Shown: piece by piece, positions 23,571-35,766 of the stretch
Layout: each line of letters opens with the position of its first letter
Position numbering within the stretch: position 1 is the stretch's first letter
From: Owenia fusiformis
Taxonomy: Eukaryota; Annelida; Polychaeta; Sabellida; Oweniidae
Direction of reading: 5' to 3'
Length of the DNA: 64,000 bases
Assembly: GCA_903813345.2 (NCBI GenBank)
Contig: CAIIXF020000006.1
Location: forward strand, 17,116,348-17,180,347
Program-made: the position numbers and the translations under genes
The notes under the pieces: generated by a model
Seen by the model: only the letters and a program-made list of their open reading frames with translations
Told to the model about the DNA's origin: nothing
Database searches by the model: none

Positions 23571-23694
23571 ACTTTTTGGGTGATTTGTTGTGACTTGTTA
23601 ATGTAAATTCTCCTGAATACAGTGAGGCGGTTAGCTTAATTAGCTTGATTTTTATGTTTGAGGACAAAACTGAATTTTTTAAGAAGGGGGTAGT

Positions 23695-25170
23695 TGTAGA
23701 GACCCACCCTGTATATAGCTATTTATTATATCGTATTTATCCAGTGTGTGTCCCTTTAATATATATAATCAGTATTTAACCATATCATGTCCCTTTAACA
23801 TGATCACATTATTGCAATACGTATGCCAGAATCATCGTATCAGAGCTAGTATATTTATAGAGAAAACCTATTTATCATTGTAAAGCGCTGAATTTGCAGT
23901 CTCAACTTTGCGTCACTTTTCAAAGTGACATCATTTTCTCAGTCCCTACCTCATAATTCCTGTCCAATAAGCTGCTCTTTCTGCCTTTTTACTACCCTAT
24001 GTAGCTCTAAAAACCTTGGTAATATCCCATTTTTAGCAACATTACATATATTTTTCCCTACATCTTCTCCAAGATTGCGTATGTCCATCTGTTGCTATAT
24101 AAACAAGTGTCTTTCGCGGATACAATGTAACAATTCCTGCACCGCTGAACCTAAGATTCGGAAAATACTCGCTACAGCACAGTACCCTCAGTGAACACGG
24201 TCTCAAGATTCCAGTTGGGCTATGAACGTAATCTTCGACGAAAAATGGGGTGTTGACGTTTGGGTAAGTTAATTTTCAGTACTGTAGCATTCCATTAGGG
24301 AGTGAAGAGATTTAAGACAGTAATATTGATCGATAATTGAACTTTGAGAAAACATTTCAAAAACTTTCATTTTTCCCGAACACAAGGTTCAAGATAGTAC
24401 AGAATAGAGATTAAGGGAATTATTGGTCAAATTAAATCATAACTTTGGGGAAAGCAGACGACTTAGTCACGTGATCACATACGTCACTTTTGAAGTCTAG
24501 ATTCATTAATTAAAACTTGAGCATCTTTGTGGATTATTGTATCCTTGACAGCTTTTAACTTGAACTTGAATTTGATTGTAATTGAAAGAAGTCCTTACGG
24601 GCACATTCCATTGAGTTTGCACCTCTGGTGTTTAAAATAACATCCTTAGTCTCTGACGGTTGAAAGTTCACAGCTCTTTCCCATTTATCAAAATCTCCTT
24701 CGGGCTTTTAACGCATAGCTGACGTCACTTTTCATGCTATTAGTTCCCGACTGAATTTATAGAGGGCATAAAATTCAACTTTATTACAAGATCGTTGTTG
24801 GCAATTCTGTTCTGATTTGAAGTAGTATCCCGGTCATAATTTTGAAGACATTTTATCAGACTGCAGATTTCAGCGTTATTGAGTTTAATTTCATTCTAAT
24901 AGATTTAAAGACATTAGCATTTATGTAAATTATAATCTATATAATTTAAATACTATTTATTCGCATTGTACATATATATTTCAGTTGTGACATAAAACGC
25001 AAGTATAATAGAATAGACTTTATTGAATGAATATATTTCTTGTGTGATTTACTATTAGTTGGTAGTTGGTGTGGTGATATTTAAAGTACCTAATCCCTTA
25101 TTCTTTTTAGCTTGCTGTGTTGTATTTGTGTAGGTTTATATTTCACCTTGTAACTTCACCCTTTTTACAC
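23695..25170 (+). repeat. 3' LTR of the gypsy element (end uncertain)
   Basis: Starts TGTAGAGACC directly after the polypurine tract, as expected for an LTR. It contains a TATA-like TATATAAACA near 24094. The 3' end cannot be fixed because no matching 5' LTR is present in the window; 25170 is only a guess at a TTTTACA-like end. No gene is seen inside. Confidence 0.55.
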
Positions 25171-26393
25171 TAGACCTATCATTCTATCATATTCCCGACA
25201 CCGATTCATCACTTACCTCATTAGTAATTTCTTATGAAGTACTAGTCCAATTTCCCTTTGTTCTGGCTCACGATACCTATATTTCTATAATTCACTTCCG
25301 GGTTATTGGATGGTATTTTATACTACAACCTTCAAAATAAAAGGTAATTGCTTTTCCCTTCAATACTAATAAAAAAAAACAATATAATTTCAGTATGAAT
25401 GAATTGTCCCTTGGTGTTTTGTTCTTTGAATGTGATATGTGATATATCTTTTTCTAATGACAGATTTACATTATGAGTTTGCTTTCTTGGCATTTGTGTT
25501 CCATGATCTCAAAAGTGAAGTGAGCTAAGACACATAAAACTTCAAAATGACATGTAACAATATAATATGACAAGACATTGCTACACGCGTGCATTATGTT
25601 CATTCCTTTTCTTTTTAAAATGGTCATTTCTATTTAAAGTATTGTAATTTTACCATATTCAATTATGTGTTGAGTTAAAAGTTTAAGTAATTAAACTTAA
25701 TTTATGAGCAAATTATGTTAGGTTATACTGACCTGCTGGTCAGTGTTTTAGCATTAATTATTGTACTATTTATTGGATTAAATAGTTCCCTGCAATTTAC
25801 TGAAAGGGCGGATATCTTGTTTCAGACTTCCTAGCCATATGGCCAGGAGACCAGTTTAGTTAGTTGCAAAGCCTTAGCATGATAATTGAATCTTGAATTT
25901 CCACCCACCCACCCACTCTTCACAGCAATGATCATTATTGTTTATGACACAATTATCATGGTTTTAGCAATCTTATGACTCTTAATTATTATGGCACTCA
26001 TTATGGCAGCCATTAGCTATAGCACAATCTGTCAATAGTGAGATTAAAAGTTCAACATCGCATTCAACTCTGGAAATAGCTTTGCTTATCTAAGTAGAAC
26101 ATTAGTAAGTTGTTTGCAAGTGTCAAAGGGGTAGAAAAAATTTTAAACAACTATTAGTTACGTAATGTTACGTAATCTTAATAAAGTTCTACTTGACCCA
26201 AACAGAAGATTGGTTTTGTACTTTATTCTATATTAGTTACAGAGGGGTTAATTAACTTGTTATGTAAATATCGTACTTTTATAATTGTCATTTGTGAATC
26301 AATTTAAAATTAAATAAATTACGAGAAATAAATGTTGTGGCGATGGATAATATATCATAGTAGTGTTTTACATTTTATCTCTGATGCTTTTAG
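25171..26393. other. no gene recognised
   Basis: AT-rich, non-repetitive sequence between the gypsy LTR and the first recognisable exon of the next gene. 5' exons of that gene may lie here but none can be supported. Confidence 0.4.
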
Positions 26394-29300
26394 GGCTCAA
26401 AAGACAACTTGATTATGCTTCCTATAAGCCTGGTAAAGATTGTAATAATGATGGGGACATTCAGACTGGTATAATGGCAGACAAAAATGATCAAAGTAAG
26501 TCATCTATCATGAATCTCATATTATTAGCCTCAAATATACTTCAATAAAAATATCATAATTCTCTCTAGCTATCTGATAATTGAATATTAAATTCAATGT
26601 AGGTAGTACACATAAACAAAGATCCAAAGATGACAGACCAGTACCAAATGGTGCAACTATATCCGCTGAGGCAAACTTAAGACAAGAAAAGAAAAAAGGT
26701 GAGCCATTTAATTTGAAAAGAGTAAGAATAATTTATTAAAATTAGTTTTCATTTTCAATTAAAATTCACAAAATGAATTATGGATATATGTACAGTGAAC
26801 ATTGTTGTGAAAAAAGTTGGAATTTATAAAACATTTGTTAGCATGAATATTTCATTTGTTCTCTATTCCAGAAATTGATACAGCATTTAAAGAAGTAAAA
26901 GACAAACTTAGTGATATAAGTTATGTAAGGGTTGCATACTGGAGACACAAAAAGTATTTGCGTGGACAAGCATCCAGTAAGTATTATATTCTGTAACACT
27001 TTTTGACCAACCCAAAAAATGCAATCTCTGGAGTAGCAAATCACTCTGAACAAAATTTACTTCATTACACTCCAGATTGAAAGGTAAAAAAGTTGATTTT
27101 TTAACATTAGATTTGGATCTGAGGGACGATTCTCGGTTTTGAGAACGCAGTTCATCAATCTAAATGAGCATTATCCCTGATTCATTTGAATGTCTTCTTT
27201 TGAATAGTCATAATTTAATTTGGGTAATATTTCTAGAATTTTCGCAAAAAAAATATTAGCGCAGTACACTGATGAACTTCTTTCCCCAAATCGAGACTTG
27301 TATTTTATTGAATGGGTCTAATTGAGCGTTACCCCTGCTTCAGACCAATTTGTTATTTTTACATCTTGTAGATTTAAATGTCCTCTTTTGAATATTCATA
27401 GTTTAATTTGGGTAATATTTCTATATTTTTCATTAAAAAAATTATTAGCCCAGGAGACTGTTCTCCAAACCGAGAATCGTCCTTTAGGCAGGTTAATTTC
27501 AAAGCATCTATTGAGATCAAAATATAAAAAATTGTGAAGGGCAAAGCCCAAGGTCATGAAACTAGGTCACAAACTGTTTATCAGAATTTAGGTTCTATGT
27601 AAAACTAATAAATAATATTAATAGTAAGTGATATGAAACCTTGATGACAACGAAAATTTGAGACCATCTCCCTCCTAAATTAAGTATGGCTATAACCATA
27701 TATATATTTTTCCTGTTAAGCAAAACACTGAAAAGGTCAAAACACTGAAAAGGTTTTCATATGGTCAATATTGATCACTCAAACATATAGTGCTCAATTC
27801 CATTACATGGTACATGCTTCATTAAGATTTCCCCATGAAACAATTAAAGGCCGGTTTTAAAGTTGCAAGCAACTCCCATTAAATAAACTAGTGATCATGT
27901 GATATGGGTAATTATCATGAGCCAATAAACAGTCACTCAGTTAACATAAACAGACAAGCACATGTTGATTTGGCGGAATTAGTTGTACTTACATGATTTG
28001 TTTTCATATGAAATGATTAATCCAATATCAATTGATCTTTAATCCAATTAAATTTTGATAGTAATATTATATTTGAGAGTTATAAAGATCACAGAAAGTA
28101 CTGGTATTTTATGGTGTCCCATGTAAGACATCTTAGAAGGATTAAGCAGCCAATATCTTACTAATTGAACCACACAATCTGGCATGATGTCACGTTGATG
28201 TCCATGGTAAATTAAACAAATCCTGTGTCTAGGATCTGCTTCAAATGCAAGTTTCTTCTGTAGTTGATACCTTTCATCTCTCCATGCTAGTCTGTGTTGC
28301 AGCATTACCCAAAACTTCTTATATATTTTTTTTACATTCCGTTGAATTGTTTTCGTGGGGTTGTACTTGTTGTTAATACCACCACAATTGTTTAATCTCT
28401 CTGAGGTGCAGCAAGGAGTACAAAAACAATGGGGGAACTCAGTCTCCGCTTCAATTGGGGGGATCAATGGCACCTCAGGGTCATCCTCAATAAGTTCTGG
28501 TTCATTGCTAGCAACAGTGGGTGAATACTGTTTACATATATCGTCTCTGGTTGCTTCTTGAACGTCCAAATCAAAATGATTAAATAATTCTCTTATTGCT
28601 AGTTCTTCAGATTCATCTACCCAAATACTCAAAATATGCCTATGTCAGATCAGATAAAGAGCAGAAAGTAATGAGTTCTGAAAACTGAAAATTCTTAGTC
28701 TTGCTCAGATTATGTTTGGAGAAAGTGCTGTGTGATCTCCATAAGTGCATCCAACACAAGATTATTGTAGAATTATATATGTTCAAAGAAGTGAGGGATC
28801 TAGGGGGGACCCTAAAATGTTTAATATAACAGACAGAAATATAGCCCTGTCAAAATGTGATTCCCTCAATTACAGACTGGTTTAGTGAGGACAGATATAC
28901 TGCCTACATTGTCAAATATTTCATTTGTACAAGACATCAAGTTGATGGAAAACAAACAAAAATGCCTTTGGTTCCAACTATATAAATACATACATGGGTT
29001 CTAGTAGGAATGGTCCATATGATTGCCAAATAATGAGAGCAAGTGATCATGAGAAGTATCCTGGGAATGGTATAGCCCCCCAGACACATTTAGGGATGAA
29101 CCACATGAGGCATAACTCACCATAGATGGATAGTCAGATAGTTATCTCAAATTGTATATATTGAAATATCAAGTAAATAATATTATAATATTATCTTGGG
29201 GAATCTTCTTAAGATTAATAACACTCTTAGGACCCAAATAAATCCATAGTTGATTTGGAAATATTTACTTTAAAATAATAAAATTGTACCTCTTTTACAA

Positions 29301-32300
29301 CAGAATGTTCCTTCCCTTTTTGGGAAACACATTTTGATTTGCACTTCTGGTTTCAGAACTGTCTTGCTATAAAGCTCTATCAAGTCACTTGTAAAAATGG
29401 ATCAAAGAAAAAAACCAAAACCAGCTAAATTTCAGCTGTATTTGACTGGTAATGAAGATAAAAAGATTGAAGTACAAGGGAAGGTAAATAAAAAGAACTT
29501 TCAAAGAACTATTTTAATAACACTCAAGCTGTTGAAGAAGCTCTAGATTTTTGGTTGTTGCACAACAACCCAAGTTCTGTCAAACAAGAAGATATAAATA
29601 GTACTGTCACTAGTCATCAGACCTATGTTCCTCTAAAATCCTATGTAAATACTCCACAGCAGGAAACTGATCAACTGATGTTTTTGGCATCAAAGTCAGC
29701 TATTGAAAAACTTGTATGCCAAGTAACTGAACATAACATGTTCTGTGACAGACCTCTTCAATGGACTGACCACACATTATATGGTCATGCCGCGCAGATT
29801 GGACTGAAATGTGAAAGAGAACATACATTCAAGTGGGCTTCTCAATATCTTCCAAATCAAGAATTCTTTGTGAATTTTAGATTTTTTCAAGGATATATTA
29901 CATCGGGGATGCTTCCCTCTCAGTATAAAAGATTAACCGAGGGTGCTGGAATGGGGAGTCTGTCGCAGCTTCAGTTAGACAGGTTTACTGGAGTATATGC
30001 ACCTGTAGTCCATGACCTCAAGGAGGAATCAATGGAGGAGGCTGTCCATTTGGAAATTGGAATGTACGAGAACATTGAAGATGGAATTACTATAATGAGT
30101 GATGGTTGTCATGGATCTCATAAAAATGCGAATGACTGTGATGTCATTGTGCTTGGGTACAAATCTCACCAAGTTCTCCAATCCTGTCACGTTACTAAAA
30201 ATGATGACCCATCCCCTCAAAGGCATGAGACATTCGGGACAAAGAAAATTTACGAAACATTTGATGAGAATTCTATTTGGATTGGGACTCACGTACATGA
30301 TGCTAACACAGCCATAAATGTGTTCATACGTGATGAGAGAGCGCCAACCATCAACCAAAATGATACCTGGCATGCATCTCACAACATGAAAAAACAGATA
30401 TCAAACATAGCACATGGATCTAAAAAATCACATGGACAAACTTGGCATAGGCAGCTTGAAGACAAACCAGAATCTATCCGTCAATTTTAATATTATGCGA
30501 TGCTGAATTGTAATGAAGACCACATCATTTTACGACAGATGTTAGACAATATGGTTCAACACTATACCGTAATAATCATGAAAATTGCCACGCTAAAGCC
30601 AGATGCCGGATAGATCCAAATTATGAGCCAAGCACTTTAATGTTGACAAACCAGTGGGATATAGGTAAGCTGGCCCATGCCATAAAAAAGTCTACCATGT
30701 ACAGAATGGCAATTAAGTATAATAAAGGACTGAATACACCGTACGTTGAAAGCTTAAACAATACCCTCAATGTATTCCATGATAAAAGGATTTACTTCAA
30801 GAAAACCCAGTATGAACATCGAACTAATTTGACAATCCTCTATTTGAATGAAAATGTTGCAAAAAATTTTCCTTTTTTGCACTTGTGCATACATGTTAAT
30901 ATTGAGATTCTTTTTTCTTTTCTTTTCTCGTTGCAAGTGCAAAACAGTCAAGGCAATTTTTAGTCAAAGAACAATTTATCAGTATCAGGTCACTTTCCAC
31001 TCAAGAGGTATTTTATTTAATAATAATAAAGATAAATTGTGAGTAAATTATGAATATTTCAGATGAAGATTCTGAAGAAAAAAAATTGAAAGCTGATGAG
31101 CAAAAATCCTCCCCCGAAAGTATAAGTAAGTCATTGAACTATCCAGGATTTGTTGTATATAATTGACTATCAGTATACAAACATTACTGACTTTGGAAAT
31201 AATTCATGATATCTTAACACAATGAATCTCTGGAATAATTTACAATAATTTGCTCTGAATTTTATGATCTAATATTTAAGCTTAAAATATAAAAACAAAA
31301 ACTGCCCTATATATAATTTTATCTATACCGAATTTGCATGTTTCATTCCAGGTTTCATTGTCTCCCACGACAAAGGATTTATATGTTGGACACTGGGTGG
31401 TGCTACCAGTAAAAGGAGAGGGAAATAGGATCCCCTGGATAGGGAAAATTTAAAGAAAGGAAAAAACACAATAACATTTGAATGGGCTGAATAGAGACAT
31501 TATGAAAACATAATTGACGGAATTTGCATGTTTCATTATGTCTCCCACGCCAGAGGATTTATATGTTGGACACTGGGTGGTGCTACCAGTAAAAAGAGAG
31601 GAAAATAGGATCCCCTGGATAGGGAAAATTTTAAAAAAAGGAAAAAACTCAATAACATTTGAATGGGCTGAATAGAGACATTATGATAACATTATTGACC
31701 GAATTTGCATGTTTCATTCCAGGTTTCATTATGTCTTCCACGCCAGAGGATTTATATGTTGGACACTGGGTGGTGTTACCAGTAAAAGGAGAGGGAAATA
31801 GGATCCCCTGGATAGGGAAGATTATAAAAAAGGAAAAAACACAATAACATTTGAATGGGCTGAATAGAGACATTTGCATGTTTCATTCCAGATTTCATTA
31901 TGTCTCCCACGCCAGAGGATTTATATGTTGGACACTGGGTGGTGTTACCAGTAAAAGGAGAGGGCAATAGGATCCCCTGGATAGGGAAAATTTAAAAAAG
32001 GAAAAAACAATAACATATGAATGGGCTGAATAGAGACATTATGAAAACATTATTGACCGAATTTGCATGTTTCATTCCAGATTTCATTATGTCTCCCACG
32101 CCAAAGGATTTATATGTTGGACACTGGGTGGTGTTACCAGTAAAACGAGAGGGCAATAGGATCCCCTGGATAGGGAAGATTACAAAAAAGGAAAAAACAC
32201 AATAACATTTGAATGGGCTGATAAAGCCATGACTGACAAAACAAAATGGGTTATAGGATGTTCACAACCAAAATCAGTTTCAGTTAAAGTAAAAACCATA

Positions 32301-32396
32301 CTTGCGTCATTTCCTTTTTCTGACTCTCAAAGTCCTATTGCATTTCCTAAAATAATTGAACAATTAATTTATGAAATTTCATATTCCAAAACCTAA
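26394..32396 (+). CDS. multi-exon gene of unknown function with duplicated last exon
   Basis: Exons with good splice sites: 26394-26495, 26603-26698, 26872-26976 and 31063-31125, then a last exon present in five tandem copies (31328-32220). Every internal junction is phase 1 and the frames join without stops. The product is basic and hydrophilic, then contains ISYVRVAYWRHKKYLRG, an acidic/Lys-rich segment, and in the last exon DLYVGHWVVLPV…GNRIPWIGKI, which looks like a small beta-barrel domain of the kind that ends many mobile-element proteins. The frame after the last copy stays open to 32394-32396 but needs a one-base shift to be reached. 5' exons are not identified. The 4-kb intron 26977-31062 holds two other element genes. 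A mobile-element origin for the whole gene is possible. Confidence 0.5.
27121..27487. mobile_element. small inverted-repeat element with an internal direct repeat
   Basis: GGGACGATTCTCGGTTT at 27123 is mirrored by AAACCGAGAATCGTCC at 27467-27482. Inside, a ~70-bp segment (TTTAATTTGGGTAATATTTC and flanks) occurs twice about 190 bp apart. It lies in the long intron of the unknown gene. No clear target duplication was found. Confidence 0.6.
28048..28660 (-). CDS. P2X7-tail-like ORF
   Basis: A 194-codon minus-strand frame. It starts inside SIWVDESEELAIRELF, has an acidic and proline-rich middle, a Cys cluster (HCFCTPCCTSERLNNC) and a C-terminal segment LIYHGHQRDIMPDCVVQLVR then YWLLNPSKMSYMGHH. 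The HG…R-x-I/M-P-x-C-V-V…R…Y-x-G pattern after a Cys cluster resembles the cytoplasmic domain of P2X7 receptors, which occurs in many invertebrate proteins without the channel. No ATG fits the beginning; the 5' edge could be an acceptor. It lies back-to-back with the transposase at 29398 and may belong to the same element. A free-standing pseudogene is equally possible. Confidence 0.45.
28661..29397. other. divergent spacer between two element ORFs
   Basis: About 740 bp between the minus-strand P2X7-like ORF and the plus-strand transposase relic. It has no ORF of note. If the two ORFs are one element, this would be its shared promoter region. Confidence 0.3.
29398..30960 (+). pseudogene. Kolobok-like transposase relic, copy B (most complete)
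   Basis: ATG at 29398 (AAAATGGATC) opens a Lys-rich N-terminus, with a frameshift near 29515 into the main frame (29555-30490, about 311 codons). Blocks in order: CQVTEHNMFCDRPLQW with a CE-H type pair further on, WASQYLPNQEFFVNFRFFQG, then the core IMSDGCHGSHKNANDCDVIV, QRHETFG, IGTHVHDANTAIN, NQNDTWHA and LEDKPESIRQF. A TAA at 30488-30490 and a later frameshift precede the C-terminal block (DPNYEPS, YVESLNNTLNVF, ending in 30640-30960). The arrangement, with Cys pairs before SDG…HVHD…NDTWH…VESLN, resembles the Kolobok DDE superfamily. It lies in an intron of the gene around it. Confidence 0.6.
31328..32220 (+). repeat. five tandem copies of a terminal exon with its splice acceptor
   Basis: Units start with GAATTTGCATGTTTCATT at about 31330, 31520, 31701, 31870 and 32059 (spacing 169-190 bp). 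Each has the acceptor tract TTTCATTCCAG (lost from copy 2 by a deletion) followed by TTTATATGTTGGACACTGGG. Copies 3, 4 and 5 join in phase to the exon ending at 31125. Copy 1 lacks two bases after the acceptor and is out of phase. Copies 3 and 5 close after KKEKTQ, copy 2 stays open longer. Only the last copy is followed by the extended 3' reading frame. Confidence 0.85.
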
Positions 32397-32462
32397 ATAA
32401 ATATAATTATGACAAAAGCTTACACAACCTCTTTACTAGTAATGGTATAAATATAGGAAATA

Positions 32463-33099
32463 CAGGGTGTCCTGAAAGTATGAGGCCCCCCCTAGGCAGA
32501 CATATACCAGTGTCGTCATAGTATGTGTCCTATATCATTTTAAAGCTTATCCAAAGTTACATCGATTCGCCAAGTATCATGCTTCAACTCTCAAATGTGA
32601 AAAAATTACTGGCATTTCAAAATTTAGTGTTTGGTCAAAATTAAGTTCAATTTTACACCAAATCACTAGTCAATGTGTCCTCCCAGGCCAACTTAACAGC
32701 AGCAATTCTTTTCGGGTCGGAGGGATATTGAGTTGAAAAAAACAGAACTGTGAGGGTAGAAACTCTAAGGAAACTCTTCTAAAGTCCCTTAACAGGTTTT
32801 AAGAGGGTTATAAAATTCCACACCCCTATTTGAAGGGCTTTTAAGGTCATATCTGGAAATAATTGCTGCTGTTAACATGGCCAATGGGGGACACATTGAC
32901 TAGTTATGTGGTGTAAAATTATTTTGACAAAACACTAACTTTTAAAATGACTGTAACTTTTTCCCATTTGGGAGTTCAACCATGATACTTGGCAAATCAA
33001 TGTAACTTTGGATAAGCTTTAAAATGATATATGACACATACTATGAGGACACTGAAATATGTCTGCCTCAGGGGGGCCCCATACTTTCGGGACACCCTG
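32463..33099. mobile_element. TA-flanked foldback element, 637 bp
   Basis: CAGGGTGTCCTGAAAGTATG at the left and …CATACTTTCGGGACACCCTG at the right form the outer part of arms of about 150 bp or more (for example AAGCTTATCCAAAGTTACAT mirrored near 33000). TA lies on both sides. The layout is that of a Tc1/mariner-type miniature element. Non-coding. It lies just after the tandem-exon gene. Confidence 0.85.
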
Positions 33100-33812
33100 T
33101 AATATGGTTTTTACTTTTTGGTTGATATGCATTTTGTTTTTCCAAGAATTTCTGAAGTGGGTCGTAAAGCTTAATTTGTTATGTCTGATTTAAAAAATTT
33201 AAGTCATAGACTCAGTTCAAGGGTAGACTGAATCATGATCATGAAGGTGTTCTTGCAAACTTTGCAATCGCCACAAGTGCTCAGTTTAGGCAATGACGCC
33301 GTGTTGACAACGAGTTGAATGAATAAGCATCCAATGCATTTAACACATAGCTCCAATCCTTAACTCACTCATTTAATAAAAATGCCTGTTTTGATGGCGT
33401 TTTATACGCCCCATCTAATTTATATTGGTGTTTAACATCACACTTCTTCTTCCAGTTCAAGAAAACTGTAAGCATTACTTCTGGGGTAATCTGAAATTAA
33501 AGCACATTTGGAACAGGTGAAGTATGACACACGGGGATGATAGCTAAGAGACTAGGTAAAATATGTGTTTGAATTGGTCTTCTCGATCAATTTGAAATAA
33601 AAAAAATTGAAAAGTAATTATTTCAATTATTGTCATTTCTCATAATATGAGAATGTTATAGAAGCAGGTAGTATGGGGCATCTTGGTTGGAGAAAAGAGA
33701 AGGCCTGCATAAATGAATCATCTTCTCATATCAGTGAAGCTATGAAAGAATCTTGGAAAATTGCTTTGGATGAAAAAATGTGACATATCCTGATGCAAAT
33801 GATATCAACATA
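33100..33812. other. no gene recognised
   Basis: AT-rich sequence between the foldback element and the third transposase relic. No exon or repeat is supported, though 33670-33780 may be an unreadable 5' part of the relic. Confidence 0.35.
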
Positions 33813-34180
33813 ATGACGGATGCTTGATACATTGGTAGAAGAAATGTGTTTGATTGTGATGTGATTTGTTTTGGCCACAATGAAGACAGAGTTATACAAA
33901 CTGAACATGTTAAAAAGGAAGATGATATGACATCACAAAAGCAAGAGGCATTGGGCACCATAACGGATGTACGTAAAAATAAATATTCATGTTTATGACA
34001 ACAACAGAACAATCAATAAAATAATCCATGAGCAAAGGGGACCTGGTGACAAGGAAAGTTTTAACTAGTCATGAAATTAATGTTTGCAAGAGGCCAAAAG
34101 ATGGTGATTCTTGGCACTCTGAGCTCATAGACAAACCTGATGGGGCACAAAAAAGAGCCTAGCAAGTAATTAGAAATTGT
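33813..34180 (+). pseudogene. Kolobok-like transposase relic, copy C
   Basis: Strongly decayed third member of the family at 11529 and 29398. The frame from ATG 33813 reads MTDA, a TGA, then RRNVFDCDVICFGH, VIQTEHVKKEDDMTSQKQEA. After a frameshift comes NIHVYDNNRTINKIIHEQRG, matching the HVHD block of the other copies, and a remnant of the …ELIDKPDGAQK region. It has stops and frameshifts throughout. Confidence 0.6.
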
Positions 34181-35075
34181 GACAAAAATCCATAGTTAGA
34201 ATGAAACTGGAGCAGATTCCAGGCTCCCCTCTTGAAGTCACACAGGTTACAACTTTCTCACTTACCTTCTCTCATCACTTACCTGCATGTCCTATAACTT
34301 GTTACATGTTGAAATGTTCGGAATATCAGGTTTATCCTGAATAAATTATGTATAAACATAGTTTACGTATTTAAGACAGAACAGCACTTTAGACGCAATT
34401 AAATATGGTAATAAAAAGAAATGCTATATGTACATTGTGTTAACAAATCCCATATATTTGTTTTAGTATACTATGGGATACCATCGATATTCATCACATT
34501 TTTGATAAGAAACAAGGCATTAACATGCAAAATATCACCACCCATCATTTGTTACATAAGCCAATTGATGGATGCCAACTGCAGTTGAAAAAATTGAAGA
34601 CCATAACAATATGTCACCACTTTTGGTAGTGACATATTAACTTTCCAAACTTAAATATTTTATTCTGAACAAGTATATTTTAAACTATTCATGCAGGTAA
34701 ACTAAAGGGTTATTTGTATGTATTAGTAATTAACGATAATATTAAATTTGCTCATAATATACCACCAACCAACCAATCATGAGAAGGGACCTTATCACAT
34801 ACATTTGTATTCCTTTTTGACCTCTAAAAGCTGCAATACAACATCAACATTTCATAACCTCAAAATATTCAGTTTTATACTTCATCATATCAAGCTTTCT
34901 ACCTGAGTTACTGCTTGTAACTATCATATTTATTTATCATATGTGATAAGACTGGTTTTCTCATAATAGGTTTGATGCAGTTTTACAAGAACATAATATT
35001 CATAATAGCAAAAATTCGAATTCCTTATATAAGTCTATATTTATCATATTAACTACATGTACATGAATATTACAT
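34181..35075. other. no gene; contains one dispersed-repeat end
   Basis: AT-rich sequence without supported exons. The segment 34515-34632 belongs to a dispersed repeat described separately. Confidence 0.4.
34515..34632 (-). repeat. dispersed repeat with GTGACATAT ends, fragment 1
   Basis: ACAAGGCATTAACA near 34522 and GACCATAACAATATGTCACCA near 34599, followed by TGGTAGTGACATAT. The same words in the same order occur near 44075-44200 and in reverse complement at 38440-38960. The internal part here is largely deleted. Confidence 0.65.
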
Positions 35076-35763
35076 TTGATTATGTTTGGGTATCAGTCTT
35101 TATCCTATGACAAGAGAGGTTTAAGGTACATAACAGCGGGATATAAAATCGATGTCTTGGAGGAGCGGAACATATATATATCTCCCGCTGTATATCTCCC
35201 GCACCAATATTCCCGGGAAAACGTTTTCGCTTGGTGTATTAACAGTCAAAATTCGTTAGAATATCTCGCTATAGCGAAACTACCAAAATGGAAGCAGACG
35301 GTGGTAGATCTTGACCAAAACGTCGAAGAATTTCTTGAAAGTAATGAAAATGAGAATACTCTCAATAAAACCATTTTGGATATGGGCGTTCTCAAATCCT
35401 TTCTTGTGCAGAAAGGCGAGCTAAGACCAATAGAAACAATTGAACCAGAAGCACTAAACGATCTTTTGGCTTCATTCAATGCAGTCCAAAAAATGGAGAG
35501 GAGTATCATCAGCCGAGTTTAGCCCGAGCTTTCTTTGGGAGCTTCATCAGGCATTTGAGGAAGAAAAATTATGAATATGATATTCTGACTGACATTAAAT
35601 TTACTAAATGTAGAGAGGCCTTAGCTAAGAAACAAGGCACAGACGTGAACAATATCGTACCTAAAACACAGCATTGTGGTCTTGTTGACCAAGAAAGCAA
35701 GATGGCCGCAGAAAAGTTAATCAGCTCTAGAACTTATCACTGTGTAACATATGTAAAAATTTG
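35076..35763 (+). pseudogene. Crypton-like (DUF3504-type) recombinase N-terminal fragment
   Basis: The frame 35076-35522 ends in VEEFLESNENENTLNKTILD, then GVLKSFL…ETIEPEALNDLLASF. A single-base shift near 35495 continues it as FFGSFIRHLRKKNYEYDILT and KCREALAKKQG in the frame 35555-35763. This is the core-binding domain layout of Crypton-type tyrosine recombinases and their domesticated relatives (KCTD1, ZMYM2, QRICH1 families). The catalytic domain is absent: the frame runs into the tandem array at 35767. The first ~75 codons may be unrelated sequence. Confidence 0.65.
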
Positions 35764-35766
35764 AAC

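Larger units (their letters stand above)
18600..23694 (+). mobile_element. decayed Ty3/gypsy retrotransposon (pol to polypurine tract)
   Basis: In order on the plus strand: reverse transcriptase, RNase H, a 851-bp foldback insertion, integrase, a GC-rich third ORF, the polypurine tract AAGAAGGGGG (23681-23690) and the LTR start. Domain order RT-RH-IN places it in Ty3/gypsy (Metaviridae-like). gag and protease are absent and pol is broken by several frameshifts, one in-frame TGA and the insertion, so the copy is dead. Confidence 0.9.

Noticed and set aside
22910-23667. Three long minus-strand ORFs over the gypsy third ORF
   Set aside because: They are antisense frames produced by high GC and the 108-bp repeat; the plus-strand frame has the ATG, the acceptor and the finger-like residues.
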